From an uncultured Opitutales bacterium (GTDB lineage Bacteria > Verrucomicrobiota > Verrucomicrobiia > Opitutales > UBA953), in NCBI GenBank assembly GCA_934675585.1, contig CAKUQY010000004.1, forward strand, positions 32,688 to 96,687: a stretch of 64,000 nucleotides of DNA. The letters are read 5' to 3'. Numbering within the stretch: the stretch's first letter is position 1; the number at the start of each line of letters is the position of its first letter. The translations under genes and the position numbers were made by a program. Below the pieces are notes generated by a model that was not told the origin of the DNA, searched no databases, and saw nothing but the letters and a program-made list of their open reading frames with translations. Positions 45,007 to 54,531 of this stretch are shown in pieces.

Positions 45007-45945
45007 TCAACTCAAACACAAACCAACCGTCTGCGCAAACGCGTAAAGCAAAAGCGTTCCCGCGGTTTTTCCGAGCAACAGATTCAGTTCCCGCGGATCT
45101 TCAAAATTATTCAATGTTTTCAGCGTTCCCGCAATCGTCCAAGGAAAAACAACCATTGGCAACAAAATACAAAGTGCCTGCAAACCATAGCCGTAGCGCA
45201 AAATTAACGGCGATAAAAAGATAAAACAAAAATTAAATTTATAAAGCGACACGCCAAACTTTTTGCCAAATTTAACAATTGTTGTTTGCTTGTTTGCCGC
45301 GCGATCAGTCGCTTCGTCGCGCAAATTATTAATGAGCAAAATATTATCCGCGCCCAAACCACAAGCCAACGCCACCACCCAAATAAACGGCGGGAACGCT
45401 TGCATTTGCGTGAACGCCGTAAACATCACTGCCACAAAACCAAAAAAGATTACGACAAAAATATCGCCCAAGCCATGATATGCCAACGGCAAAGGACCAA
45501 GCGTGTATGCCAAACACGCAAGCACGCTCAGCGCGCCAACCGCCAACATCCAAACGCCACCAAACGCCACCAAGCCCAAACCGCAAGCACACGCCATCAT
45601 CACGCTCGCAATCGTCGCAAGCAACATTTGTTGAGGAGAAAGCCAGCCGTTTGCCGTCGCGCGCTCTGGTCCCAAACGTTTTTCATTGTCCGCACCTTTT
45701 TTAAAATCGCCTAAATCGTTCGCCAAATTACACGCGATTTGCGCAAACAACGCAAACAACGCTGCCAAAATCGCGGGAACGAGATTAAAGCCACCACAAG
45801 CCGCAGCGCTCCCACTACCCAACAAAATAGGCGCAAGCGCCGCGGGCAATGTTTTGGGACGCGCCGCAAGAAAAAGTGCTTTCAATGGAGAAATCGTTTT
45901 CACGGGAACATCAAAAATTAAACGGTTGGATACGAGCCCAAGCAT
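45007..45945 (-). CDS. menA: 1,4-dihydroxy-2-naphthoate polyprenyltransferase
   Basis: 312 residues. UbiA-superfamily membrane prenyltransferase: AARPKTLPAALAPILLGSG, first Asp motif NLANDLGDFKKGADNEKRLGP, and the second region LLINNLRDEATDRAANKQTT; NDxxDxxxGADN is diagnostic for MenA. About eight hydrophobic segments. The ATG at 45945 overlaps pheA by 28 bp; a GTG at 45903 (MKTISPLKALF) just after the pheA stop is an equally likely start. It attaches the isoprenoid tail in menaquinone synthesis and pairs with menF and the thioesterase at 48610-50033. Confidence 0.92.
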   Translation of the reverse strand: MLGLVSNRLIFDVPVKTISPLKALFLAARPKTLPAALAPILLGSGSAAACGGFNLVPAILAALFALFAQIACNLANDLGDFKKGADNEKRLGPERATANGWLSPQQMLLATIASVMMACACGLGLVAFGGVWMLAVGALSVLACLAYTLGPLPLAYHGLGDIFVVIFFGFVAVMFTAFTQMQAFPPFIWVVALACGLGADNILLINNLRDEATDRAANKQTTIVKFGKKFGVSLYKFNFCFIFLSPLILRYGYGLQALCILLPMVVFPWTIAGTLKTLNNFEDPRELNLLLGKTAGTLLLYAFAQTVGLCLS

Positions 45946-46988
45946 TTGAGCGAAACGACATTAGGCATCAATTCTTTAACCGCGGCTTGAAAATTTTCAT
46001 CATTCCACGAACCAACAAGATCTATAAAAAAGCGATATTCCCATTTGCGCCCTGCGACTGGTCGCGAAGTCAAACCACACATATTGATGCCGTATTTTTT
46101 AAACGGTTCAAGCATACTCAAAAGCGTTCCCACCTCATTTTTAACGAGTATTGAAAGTGTGGTTTTTTCTTCGCACGTTTTACAAGTTGCATTATTTTTT
46201 GTAGCAATAACAACAAAGCGCGTTATGTTTTCAACCAAATTTTGAATGCCTTGCTCAATCACGGGAACGCCATTTAATTTTGCGGCGAGCGCCGAGCCGA
46301 TAGCAGCGATGCTCGAATCTTCTGCGGCTTTTTTGACCGCCGCTGCCGTTGAGGTTGTGTTCACCAAATCTGCCGTTGGCAAATTATTGCGCAACCATTC
46401 TGTGCATTGATCAATCGCGACATCTTTTGAATACACGGTTTTTATTTCGCTCAATTGACCTTTGCTAATCAAACATTGCTCAACTGCCAATTGACTTTGC
46501 GCGATAATTTGCAAATCTGTTTCTGCGAGCAAATCAAGCACTTCTGCGACCGTTCCCGCCGAAGAATTTTCAATCGGCAAAACCGCATACGCCATTTTTC
46601 CACTTTGCACCGCAACGAGCGCTTCGCTCACCGTATGCATCGCCTTCAAATCAACGCTCCCGCCAAAAATTTTAAGTGCCGCTTGGTGCGTAAACGTTCC
46701 CGCGGGACCCAAATACGCCACTGGTTTTTTCATTTGAAATGCCACGCTCGCCGAAATAATTTCACGATAAATCGCACGAATATTTAAATATGGAATTTCC
46801 AAATCGCTCACTTGTTTTTCAAGTTTTTGCAACAATTCTTCTTCGCGGTCGGGAACGAAAACATTCATTCCATTTTCTGCCTTATTCGCGCCGATCACTT
46901 GCGCGCATTCTTGACGTTGCGCGAGCAATTTAATAATTTGCGAATCAATCGATTCGATATCTTTGCGAGCTTCTGTAATTGTTTTCAT
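45918..46988 (-). CDS. pheA: Bifunctional chorismate mutase / prephenate dehydratase
   Basis: 356 residues. N-terminal AroQ-type chorismate mutase (1-85: IESIDSQIIKLLAQRQECAQVIGANKA ... VPDREEELLQKL). Prephenate dehydratase from about 92 (VAYLGPAGTFTHQAALKIFGG, VLPIENSSAGTVAEVLDLL, with the catalytic TRF in NITRFVVIA). C-terminal ACT domain (LSILVKNEVGTLLSMLEPFKKYGINMCGLTSRPV) for phenylalanine feedback. All three parts look intact. It is 4 bp downstream of scpB and overlaps menA. Confidence 0.95.
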   Translation of the reverse strand: MKTITEARKDIESIDSQIIKLLAQRQECAQVIGANKAENGMNVFVPDREEELLQKLEKQVSDLEIPYLNIRAIYREIISASVAFQMKKPVAYLGPAGTFTHQAALKIFGGSVDLKAMHTVSEALVAVQSGKMAYAVLPIENSSAGTVAEVLDLLAETDLQIIAQSQLAVEQCLISKGQLSEIKTVYSKDVAIDQCTEWLRNNLPTADLVNTTSTAAAVKKAAEDSSIAAIGSALAAKLNGVPVIEQGIQNLVENITRFVVIATKNNATCKTCEEKTTLSILVKNEVGTLLSMLEPFKKYGINMCGLTSRPVAGRKWEYRFFIDLVGSWNDENFQAAVKELMPNVVSLKCLGSYPTV

Positions 46989-46991
46989 AAA

Positions 46992-47774
46992 TTATTCGTT
47001 AGGTTGAGTGTTGGGCAAATCTAAAGTTTTATCTTCGGCAAGACCGACATCGGCGGCGGTTTTTGGACGTTGCGGGACCATCGCTTTTTGCAACCATTCT
47101 GCAATTTGCGCAGGCGAAAGCACATCGCTTTCCGGCAATTCTGAAACCGTTTGAATGCCCACAAATTCTAAAAATTTTTGCGTTGTCGAATATTGCGATG
47201 GGCGCCCAGGCGTGTCTGCGCGGCCCGAAACAAAAATCAATTCCAAATCAAGCAAGCGCGACAACGCGGCATCGACAGAAACGCCGCGCAAAGTTTCCAT
47301 TTCAGAACGCGTTACGGGCTGACGATACGCGATAATTGCCAACGTCTCCAAAGCCGCGGTGCTCAAGCGTTGCGGCTTGGGCTCGTCGCGCAAAAGCCGC
47401 ACCCAATTTGCGTACTCGGGCGCAATCGCCAAACGAAAACCTTCTGGTCCCGCGACAATGCGCGTTACTTCGCCATTTTCTTTCATTGTTTGATTTAATG
47501 CATCCATCGCCTCGCGAATTTGCGTTGCCGTCAACAACAATGGCACTTGATTGACAATGTCTTCAATTTCGCTTTGTTCTGGCATGGGAACGCCAGTTAC
47601 ACGCGCCACGGGAACGCCCGCTTCGTCGAGCTCTGTTGCCGTTCCCGCCGCGTTCGCCGAGCGTTCTTGCTGCTCGTGATAACGCGTAACAACCACTTGA
47701 ATTGCCTTAATTGAAAGCGATTCTGAAGTTGAAATCAACAACGCGCGCAAAATAGATTGCAAATTAAATTCCAT
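46992..47774 (-). CDS. scpB: Segregation and condensation protein B
   Basis: 260 residues. Winged-helix ScpB: MEFNLQSILRALLISTSESLS, then FRLAIAPEYANWVRLLRDEPKPQRLSTAALETLAIIAYRQPVTRSEMETLRGVSVDAALSRLLDLELI and GRPSQYSTTQKFLEFVGI. It bridges ScpA and SMC in chromosome condensation. A variable insert after residue 40 (ANAAGTATELDEAGVPVARVTGVPMPE) is rich in motif-encoded residues. It lies 7 bp downstream of fabI and 4 bp upstream of pheA, all one strand. Confidence 0.93.
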   Translation of the reverse strand: MEFNLQSILRALLISTSESLSIKAIQVVVTRYHEQQERSANAAGTATELDEAGVPVARVTGVPMPEQSEIEDIVNQVPLLLTATQIREAMDALNQTMKENGEVTRIVAGPEGFRLAIAPEYANWVRLLRDEPKPQRLSTAALETLAIIAYRQPVTRSEMETLRGVSVDAALSRLLDLELIFVSGRADTPGRPSQYSTTQKFLEFVGIQTVSELPESDVLSPAQIAEWLQKAMVPQRPKTAADVGLAEDKTLDLPNTQPNE

Positions 47775-47780
47775 CGTCTT

Positions 47781-48581
47781 CTAATTTCCTTTCGGCAAAG
47801 CCGTTGCAATTTCAACAACCGTCTCATCAAAAAAATTCCAGCCCATTCCCGCATCAACCACAATCGATTGAGCGTTGATTCCCGACGAACGCGGCGAAAG
47901 CAACCACACAATCGCATCGGCAACTTCTTGCGTTGAGAGATTGCGTTTGCGCATCGTTAGCTGTTCAGCAAAAAGATAATTTTTTAAATAACCGGGAATC
48001 CCCGCGCTGGCGGAAGTTTTGAGCGGTCCCGCGTTGACAGAGTTAAAACGAATTCCCGTTCCCGCGAGCGACTTTGCCAAAAATCGCGTTTCGCTTTCGA
48101 GCGCGGCTTTGATTGGCGACATGTAGCCGTAATTGGCGGCGGTTACTTGCGAAGAAATGCCAACACTCACAACCGAACTTTCGGGATTCATCAACGGCGC
48201 AAACGCGCGAGCCAATTCAACGAGCGAAAATGCAGAAATTTGTGTCGCTTGTAAAAAATCTTTACGCAAAGTTTCGTGAAACGGCTTAAAACCTTCCGAA
48301 AAATTTGCAAACGCAATGCTGTGCACAAATCCGTCAATTTTTCCAAAATCTTTTTCAACCGCGCGCGCCAAATTTTCGGCCGCGCCCTCTTGCTCAACAT
48401 CGCAAACATAAACGGGCTTTCCCGCCAAAATTGCTTCGCGGGAACGCGCTTCACTGCGCACAGAATAAATCACCGTTGCGCCCGCTTCTTCAAGCGTTTT
48501 TGCGACAAACCACGCCACCGATTTTTTATTTGCAACGCCCGCAACGACGATTTTCTTTCCGCTAAGTTTCAAAAAATTCAT
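47781..48581 (-). CDS. fabI: Enoyl-[acyl-carrier-protein] reductase (NADH), FabI type
   Basis: 266 residues from the ATG at 48581 (MNFLKLSGKKIVVAGVAN). Short-chain dehydrogenase with FabI features: GVANKKSVAWFVAKTLEEAGA, VDGFVHSIAFA-like IDGFVHSIAFAN, the Y-x6-K catalytic pair in NYGYMSPIKAALES, and PLKTSASAGIPGY. It carries out the last step of fatty-acid elongation and is the usual triclosan target. Two short gaps join it to scpB and menF. Confidence 0.9.
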   Translation of the reverse strand: MNFLKLSGKKIVVAGVANKKSVAWFVAKTLEEAGATVIYSVRSEARSREAILAGKPVYVCDVEQEGAAENLARAVEKDFGKIDGFVHSIAFANFSEGFKPFHETLRKDFLQATQISAFSLVELARAFAPLMNPESSVVSVGISSQVTAANYGYMSPIKAALESETRFLAKSLAGTGIRFNSVNAGPLKTSASAGIPGYLKNYLFAEQLTMRKRNLSTQEVADAIVWLLSPRSSGINAQSIVVDAGMGWNFFDETVVEIATALPKGN

Positions 48582-48609
48582 AAATTTATTATAAGTTAAG
48601 CGGCAAATA

Positions 48610-49614
48610 TTAACAATTAAACAATCGCTTAATCGTTTCAAGTTTTGCCGTCGTTTCTTGCCATTCGTTTTCTGTGACAGAGCTCGCGAGCAAGCCACCG
48701 CCCGCGTAAAGCAAAAGTTGCGTTCCCGCAATTTTCATACAACGCAAATTCACAAAAAGATTTGCAGAGTTTTCCGACCACTCGCCAACAAAACCCGCGT
48801 AATATTCGCGCGGGAACGCTTCATTTTTTAAAATAAAATCTACCGCATCATCGCGTGGCGTTCCCGCAACCGCAGGCGTTGGATGCAAACGATTCACTAA
48901 ATTTGCCGCTTGTTCAAAATTTAATGGAGCCAAATTAAATTCCGTTTTCAAATGTTCCACCGTTCCCGCAAAAACCGTTTCTGTTTTTTCGGCAATAATT
49001 GGCGTTCCCGCGAGCGCCAATTGTTCCCGCACAAAATCAGCGACCAATTTTTGCTCGGCGCAATTTTTAGCGTCCCAAGTTTCGCCAACTTTTTGCGTTC
49101 CCGCAAGCGCCACTGTTTTCCAAAAATTTTGTGATGACAGCAAAATTTCGGGCGAGCAACCCAGCCACGTTCCCGTCAACGGCGAATGAAACAAATAAAC
49201 AAACGCGTCTGGATAACAAGCCAACGCATTTTGAAAAATCGCGAGCAAATTCAGTTTATCCGCCGCGAAAACGCGTTCCCGCCGCGCGAGCACAATTTTA
49301 GAAAGCGTTCCCGCACGCAAGGGCTCAACAAATTTTTCAAATTGTGAAAAATAGTTTTCACGTGAAAACTCGCAATTCGCAATTGAAACTTTTTGAATCG
49401 CTTCATCTAAAACAATATTTTGGAAATCGCCAACGAGCGCAACGACTGGAAATTTCTGCGACACGGCAAATGGCGCGAACACAAATTGACAGGAACGCAT
49501 TTTTAATGCCGCGGGAACGCTTTCAAATGTCATTGGCGTTCCCGCGAGATAATTTATTTTGTTTTCCCGTGGCAATCGCCAAAGCGCAAACGATTGTGCA
49601 AAATCCAACTGCAT
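48610..49614 (-). CDS. menF: Isochorismate synthase
   Basis: 334 residues. Chorismate-binding fold: KIVLARRERVFA, WLGCSPEILLS, the catalytic and Mg-binding LHPTPAVAGTPRDDAV, FPREYYAGFVGEW and LFVNLRCMKIAG. It converts chorismate to isochorismate, the committed step to menaquinone. The protein is shorter than E. coli MenF (431) with a reduced N-terminal region. AGT appears seven times, most encoded by the window motif. Its ATG overlaps the stop of the thioesterase gene (TAATG). Confidence 0.9.
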   Translation of the reverse strand: MQLDFAQSFALWRLPRENKINYLAGTPMTFESVPAALKMRSCQFVFAPFAVSQKFPVVALVGDFQNIVLDEAIQKVSIANCEFSRENYFSQFEKFVEPLRAGTLSKIVLARRERVFAADKLNLLAIFQNALACYPDAFVYLFHSPLTGTWLGCSPEILLSSQNFWKTVALAGTQKVGETWDAKNCAEQKLVADFVREQLALAGTPIIAEKTETVFAGTVEHLKTEFNLAPLNFEQAANLVNRLHPTPAVAGTPRDDAVDFILKNEAFPREYYAGFVGEWSENSANLFVNLRCMKIAGTQLLLYAGGGLLASSVTENEWQETTAKLETIKRLFNC

Positions 49615-50033
49615 TATTTAAACGCTGCAATAATATGATTTGTTACGCGCGCCGTTGCGACGAGTTCGTTTTTTTCGTTGCAAATATCCACGTTCCACAA
49701 ATGCGTTTTTTTGCCGCAATGCAAAAGCGTTCCCGTCGCAACCAAACGCATTCCCAAAGTTGCCGATTTAATATGATTGCCCGAAACTTGACTGCCAACA
49801 GGAAACGTTCCCGCGTCGCAATGCAAAAATGAGCCCGCTCCCGCAACGCCTTCTGCGACCGCCAACGAAACGCCGCCGTGCATCAAGTTTGTTGGGGTGA
49901 GCAACGATTCTGTCACGCGAAAACTTGCCACAATTTGCGATTCTGAAACCGCTTCAAAAACAATGCCAAGCGTTTTCATCATACCGTTGTCGCAACGGCG
50001 ATTCATTTCTGCAATCAATTCTTCTTTTGTCAT
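49614..50033 (-). CDS. Hotdog-fold thioesterase, PaaI/MenI type
   Basis: 139 residues from the ATG at 50033 (MTKEELIAEMNRR). Hotdog signature: TPTNLMHGGVSLAVAEGVAG with HGG and catalytic Glu (AEGVAG), then VSGNHIKSA. The position, coupled to menF by TAATG and close to menA, suggests 1,4-dihydroxy-2-naphthoyl-CoA thioesterase (MenI); a general PaaI-like thioesterase is the alternative. Motif copies occur in the HCDAGTFPV and ATGTLLHC stretches. Confidence 0.8.
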   Translation of the reverse strand: MTKEELIAEMNRRCDNGMMKTLGIVFEAVSESQIVASFRVTESLLTPTNLMHGGVSLAVAEGVAGAGSFLHCDAGTFPVGSQVSGNHIKSATLGMRLVATGTLLHCGKKTHLWNVDICNEKNELVATARVTNHIIAAFK

Positions 50034-50035
50034 AA

Positions 50036-51397
50036 TTAACAATTAATTTCTTCGCCAGGAACGGGATTTACAACTTTGGCGCGCGGCAATTGAATCGCAA
50101 TTTCTTCTTCGTACCATTCGCGCGCCGCGGGATCGCCATGTGTGAGAACAACCAAGCGCGGCTCAACATTGTTGACAAATTGCATCATGCGTTCCCGCGT
50201 CGTGTGACCGCTCAATTGATAACGCGCCACCGTTGCGCGCACGCGAGCAATATAATCAAAATCGTTAAAGCGCAACTCATCAACATTTGTGCGCGTCAAC
50301 AAACGTCCGCCCGGAGTATCAGGATCGCAATAGCCCACAAACGCAATCAAGTTGTGCGCGTGATCAAGCATATTCGCAGCCAAACGCCAAGCCGGCGTGC
50401 GCTCAACCAACATGCCACTCGAAACCAAATAAATGCCCTGCACCGCAACGTCGAGTCCGGGTTCTTCAAAATTGTTTAATTTTTGAACGCCCAAATCTTT
50501 CATCATGCCACGATGAAAATTGACCGAACCCGTCTTTTTGCTCATCACATCAAAATAGTCCGCCAAATCAAGTCCCAAGCCCGTACAAAATACGGGAACG
50601 TCTTTGGGAATCAAGCCCTTATTTTTTGCGCTCAACAAAACATGAATCATATCTTGCATGCGGCCGAATGCAAATGCAGGAATCAGCACTGAGCCGCCAC
50701 CAGCAAGCGTTCCCGCGACATCGTTCACCAAGCGACAAAGCTCATCATCACGCGTTAAATCTTCTTCGACTTCGGTTGCTCCGCGCGTTGTTTCCATAAT
50801 CAGCGTATCGATTTTTTCTTGCGGGAACGCAGCTCCGTCCACCGTTTCCATCGTTTCAAACGAAACGTCTCCCGTGCAAAAAATTTTGCGATGCTTGTAT
50901 TCAAACATCACGCCAATCGCTCCCGCGACATGTCCCGCGGAATAAAATGTAATTGTGATTTGATCGTCATGTTCAAAAAAAGTTTTGGGAACGCCGATTG
51001 GCAGTGCCGTCAAATTTGCCTCCACGCGATCAAGATCGCTGTAAGTAAACAACGGATATTCGAGAATGTGTTGTTCCTCGCGCTGATGCTCCATCACAGA
51101 AATTGAATTGCGCAAAATGCGCTTAGCAATCAGCTTCGATGCGGGAGAACACAAAATTGGAGTATTCGGATGCGCGCGTGTAAAAACGGGAAAACCGCCC
51201 AAATGATCAAGATGACAATGCGTCAAAACGGCAAAATCAATCAACAAATCATCAAGTTTTCCCAATTGCGGCAACGCCGCACGCCCCAGTTTTTTGGGAT
51301 GCATGCCACAATCAACCAAAATGCGAAAAGGTCCTATTTCTAAAACAGAACAATTGGAACCAATATCGAATTCGCTATTTAAATCTGTGTAAAACAT
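50036..51397 (-). CDS. Metallo-beta-lactamase / beta-CASP ribonuclease-like protein
   Basis: 453 residues. Metal site LTHCHLDHLGGF (HxHxDH), GHVAGAIGVMFE with the third His, FCTGDVSFET, and the beta-CASP part SVLIPAFAFGRMQDMIHVLL, LVSSGML, LSGHTTRERMMQFV and LTHGDP. This set is typical of RNA-processing nucleases (RNase J/CPSF73-like, archaeal-type YSH1). It follows the OB-HD exoribonuclease-like gene by 3 bp, so two putative RNA-turnover enzymes share an operon. Confidence 0.88.
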   Translation of the reverse strand: MFYTDLNSEFDIGSNCSVLEIGPFRILVDCGMHPKKLGRAALPQLGKLDDLLIDFAVLTHCHLDHLGGFPVFTRAHPNTPILCSPASKLIAKRILRNSISVMEHQREEQHILEYPLFTYSDLDRVEANLTALPIGVPKTFFEHDDQITITFYSAGHVAGAIGVMFEYKHRKIFCTGDVSFETMETVDGAAFPQEKIDTLIMETTRGATEVEEDLTRDDELCRLVNDVAGTLAGGGSVLIPAFAFGRMQDMIHVLLSAKNKGLIPKDVPVFCTGLGLDLADYFDVMSKKTGSVNFHRGMMKDLGVQKLNNFEEPGLDVAVQGIYLVSSGMLVERTPAWRLAANMLDHAHNLIAFVGYCDPDTPGGRLLTRTNVDELRFNDFDYIARVRATVARYQLSGHTTRERMMQFVNNVEPRLVVLTHGDPAAREWYEEEIAIQLPRAKVVNPVPGEEINC

Positions 51398-51400
51398 TTT

Positions 51401-52399
51401 TTACAACAATATATCGCTTGGAGGTTCTGGGGACGGGAACGCGGGAGTCAACAAGAGACTTGCGCCATCGAGCCCTTTGATAGGATCAGAAAATTCAGCA
51501 TCTGCCGGCGCGCCACGCAACGCAGACGAAACCATCGCCATTTTTGCATCAAAATTATCAATTTGCGAAATAAAAACAGCTTCAGGTGTGCTCGCTAAAA
51601 CAGCAGCGCCCCATTCAAGTTTGCCTTGGTGGCTCAAAACAATGTGTTCCAAACGTTCTTGCAAATCTTCGGGCAAATGATTTTTTATGCACGCTTTGCG
51701 CACAATGCGATAGCCCAAAACGACATGACCTTGCAAAATGCCAACGCGCGTTTTTTTAGTAACTTCAGTTTGCGTGTATTCTAAAACTTTGCCAACATCA
51801 TGCAAAAGCGCTCCCGCAATCGCTAAACTGGGGTCCACATCTGGATACTGTGGCAACAACGCCTTGGCGACGCGCGCCAAGTGCAACGAGTGTTCCAACA
51901 AACCATGACGATACGCTTGGTGCATGTACATTGCCGCCGTTGCGTTCAAATAAACATCGCCCAATTCGTCGATAACACTTTGCGTTACCGCGCGTAATTG
52001 CTCGTCGGGAATCGATGCAATCGTTTCTGACAATTCGGCGCACATCGCGTCAAAATTTTCTGGAGAACATGCAACAATGCGCGATTCAAATTGACTCATT
52101 TCTTCGGCGGGAACGAGCTCAATCGTTTCAAAACCTGGCGAAAATTTATCATTGTAAACGCCGTATTTTCCTTTGATAAACAAATACGCGCCCGCTTCTG
52201 CTTGTTTAAAAATATCAAAATGCTTTCCGCCAAAAACATTAGCAGAAAACGTTCCCGTCGCATCGCCCAATTCAAGATTTAAAAACTCAGGACATTTAGC
52301 GGTTGCGCGCACGGACTTTTTTTTCAATACCACAACCGTTTCAAAAATAGCACCTTCTTTTAATGATTTAATCTCTTTGACAGTCAAATAATTACTCAT
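51401..52399 (-). CDS. YhaM-like OB-fold/HD-domain 3'-5' exoribonuclease
   Basis: 332 residues from the ATG at 52399 (MSNYLTVKEIKSLKEG). N-terminal OB fold (NLELGDATGTFSANVFGG, AYLFIKGKYGVYNDKF) followed by an HD domain (HQAYRHGLLEHSLHLARVAKALL, IAGALLHDVGKVLEY, HIVLSHQGKLEWGA). This two-domain order is that of Bacillus YhaM/CbfI. Paired with the beta-CASP gene downstream by 3 bp. The C-terminus is Pro-rich (FPSPEPPSDILL). Confidence 0.87.
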   Translation of the reverse strand: MSNYLTVKEIKSLKEGAIFETVVVLKKKSVRATAKCPEFLNLELGDATGTFSANVFGGKHFDIFKQAEAGAYLFIKGKYGVYNDKFSPGFETIELVPAEEMSQFESRIVACSPENFDAMCAELSETIASIPDEQLRAVTQSVIDELGDVYLNATAAMYMHQAYRHGLLEHSLHLARVAKALLPQYPDVDPSLAIAGALLHDVGKVLEYTQTEVTKKTRVGILQGHVVLGYRIVRKACIKNHLPEDLQERLEHIVLSHQGKLEWGAAVLASTPEAVFISQIDNFDAKMAMVSSALRGAPADAEFSDPIKGLDGASLLLTPAFPSPEPPSDILL

Positions 52400-52443
52400 A
52401 GTTAAATTATATGTTTTTTTTAACGTTCCCGCAAAAAAGAAAA

Positions 52444-52469
52444 GCCCCGCGAGAGCGTTCCCGCGAGGC
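52444..52469 (-). terminator. Pseudopilin gene terminator
   Basis: Minus strand GCC-T-CGCG, loop GGAACGCTCT, CGCG-G-GGC then a T-rich stretch (52432-52443). The stem-loop carries a complete motif copy and another motif lies just beyond. Confidence 0.85.
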
Positions 52470-52488
52470 ATTTTCAAATCTAATTTAA

Positions 52489-53208
52489 TTAGATGGTGTC
52501 TTCAAGGACTTCTGGAGGATTACCCGAGCTCGAACCTTGATTTGAGCCGATAGCATCTTGATAGTTTGAAGTATCTTGTTTGCCATCTGCCGAGCGAAGC
52601 ATATCGCCTTCTGAAAGCAAGTTCGTGTATTTGCGCACTGAACCGTCAGCAAAAGCAATATAGCCTGCTTCTTTGCCGAATGGCGCGTTTTCTGACCATT
52701 CGCCCGAAGTTTGCAAACCACGCAACCATGCGATTGGGTAAGAAGATTTGCCTGATTTTGGATTCTTCTTTGCGTTTGCAACAACTGCCCATGAAATTGG
52801 CTTAACATCTTTCAATTGATTGGTGCCATCATCACCTTCTGAAAGCACTGTTTTTGGGATTTCGCCTTCAATATTGTCGTCTGATGCAATATACCAAACT
52901 TCTGCATCAGGCAAATTAACATAACGAGCAAAAATTTCAGCAACATCTGCCACTGAATTTGCTTGACCTTTTTTAGGGTCAGAGCCTTTGGTCGAGATCG
53001 TTTTGTCGCCACGCGTTCCCGACTGCATATATGCAACATACGCCTTGGCAATTTGGCCAAGATTGTTCGAAGCTGTCATACGACGAGCTTGGTCCATACC
53101 CATCGAAATGGCAGGCATTGCAAGAGCTGCAAGAATGCCGATAATTGCAATAACGGTGAGAAGTTCAACGAGCGTAAAGCCCTTACGTGCTTTTTTGAAT
53201 AATTTCAT
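52489..53208 (-). CDS. Type II/IV pseudopilin with FADGS tail
   Basis: 239 residues. Prepilin signal KARKGFTLVELLTVIAIIGILAALAMPAI: short basic leader, cleavage before F, Glu at +5 and the helical spine. The soluble part ends with AGYIAFADGSVRKYTNL, the FADGS feature common in Verrucomicrobiota/Planctomycetota pseudopilins. It could belong to a type II secretion system, a type IV pilus or a competence pseudopilus; none of the partner genes is adjacent. It has a recognisable promoter and terminator, so it is expressed alone. Its presence matters for the DNA-uptake hypothesis of the window motif. Confidence 0.88.
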   Translation of the reverse strand: MKLFKKARKGFTLVELLTVIAIIGILAALAMPAISMGMDQARRMTASNNLGQIAKAYVAYMQSGTRGDKTISTKGSDPKKGQANSVADVAEIFARYVNLPDAEVWYIASDDNIEGEIPKTVLSEGDDGTNQLKDVKPISWAVVANAKKNPKSGKSSYPIAWLRGLQTSGEWSENAPFGKEAGYIAFADGSVRKYTNLLSEGDMLRSADGKQDTSNYQDAIGSNQGSSSGNPPEVLEDTI

Positions 53209-53247
53209 AACTTTTAAAGTTGATAGGGGTTATTATTGATTGAATTA

Positions 53248-53276
53248 ATGATAAGACAAATTCTCGTTTCTTTCAA
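53248..53276 (-). promoter_or_regulatory. Promoter of the pseudopilin gene
   Basis: Minus strand TTGAAA (53271-53276), 17-bp spacer, TATCAT (53248-53253). The leader contains AACCCCTA (53223-53230) ahead of the ATG at 53208. Confidence 0.6.
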
Positions 53277-53283
53277 GTATTTT

Positions 53284-54528
53284 TTAATACGGCAACGGGA
53301 ACGCCTCGCAAAGCGATTGCGAAATCGTTTTCGCCTCCGCAATTTTTGAAGCATCGTTGATATTATCGAGCACCGTTACAATTGCTTTTGCAATCAATTT
53401 CATTTCGGGTTCTTTCATGCCGCGCGTTGTGCACGCCGCTGTGCCCAAACGAATTCCGCTCGCTTGGAATGGCGAACGCGTTTCGTAGGGAACCGTATTT
53501 TTATTTGTCGTAATATTTGCCGCATCAAGTGCCAATTGCGCATCTTTGCCAGTAATATTTGGATGGCTTTCGCGCAAATCGAGCAAGCACAAGTGATTAT
53601 CGGTTCCGCCCGAAACCAAATTAAATCCAGCCGCCATCAATTCATCTGCCAACACTTTACAATTGGCAACAATTTGATGCGCGTACGCTTTAAATTCGGG
53701 CTTTAACGCTTCGCCAAAACAAACTGCCTTGCCCGCAATCACGTGTTCGAGCGGGCCACCTTGCATGCCAGGGAACACTGCCGAATCAATTGCTTTTGCC
53801 CATTCTGCATTGCACAAAATCAAACCGCCACGCGGACCGCGCAATGTTTTGTGAGTAGTTGTTGTCACAAAATCAGCCAAACCAACTGGCGAAGGATGAG
53901 CACCACCTGCCACCAAACCTGCGATGTGCGCAATATCCGCCAACAACAACGCACCATTTGAATGTGAAATTTCTGCCATGCGAGCAAAATCAATCGTACG
54001 CGCATAAGCCGACGCACCAACGGTAATTAATTTGGGACGTTCCCGCGCGGCTTGCTCTGCGATTTCATCATAATTAATATAACCATCTGCGCCCACGCCA
54101 TAATGAACCACATTGTAAAGTTTACCAGAAAAATTCACTGGCGAACCGTGAGAAAGATGGCCGCCGTGCGCCAAATTCATCGTCAAAATCTTATCGCCCG
54201 GATTCAACGCCGCAAAATAAACAGCCATATTTGTTTGCGAACCACAATGCGACTGAACATTTGCATGATCGGCACCAAATAATTGCTTCGCACGATCAAT
54301 CGCCAATTGTTCAACTTTATCAACCCATTCACAACCGCCATACCAGCGCTTATTCGGATAACCCTCCGCATATTTATTGGTGAGAACGCTACCTTGCGCT
54401 TGCAAAACCGCAGGCATCGTAAAATTCTCTGACGCAATCAATTCAAGATGCGACTGTTGACGTTGTAATTCACCCGAAATATAGCCGTAAAGCTCGGGAT
54501 CAAGACTTTGGAGATTTGCTGTATTCAT
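53284..54528 (-). CDS. glyA: Serine hydroxymethyltransferase
   Basis: 414 residues. [92 protein letters not shown], the PLP lysine in [16 protein letters not shown], and [10 protein letters not shown]. It interconverts serine and glycine with one-carbon transfer to folate. Length matches the family. Only a few motif copies. It lies 3 bp downstream of rpiB. Confidence 0.97.
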   Translation of the reverse strand: MNTANLQSLDPELYGYISGELQRQQSHLELIASENFTMPAVLQAQGSVLTNKYAEGYPNKRWYGGCEWVDKVEQLAIDRAKQLFGADHANVQSHCGSQTNMAVYFAALNPGDKILTMNLAHGGHLSHGSPVNFSGKLYNVVHYGVGADGYINYDEIAEQAARERPKLITVGASAYARTIDFARMAEISHSNGALLLADIAHIAGLVAGGAHPSPVGLADFVTTTTHKTLRGPRGGLILCNAEWAKAIDSAVFPGMQGGPLEHVIAGKAVCFGEALKPEFKAYAHQIVANCKVLADELMAAGFNLVSGGTDNHLCLLDLRESHPNITGKDAQLALDAANITTNKNTVPYETRSPFQASGIRLGTAACTTRGMKEPEMKLIAKAIVTVLDNINDASKIAEAKTISQSLCEAFPLPY

Positions 54529-54531
54529 AAA

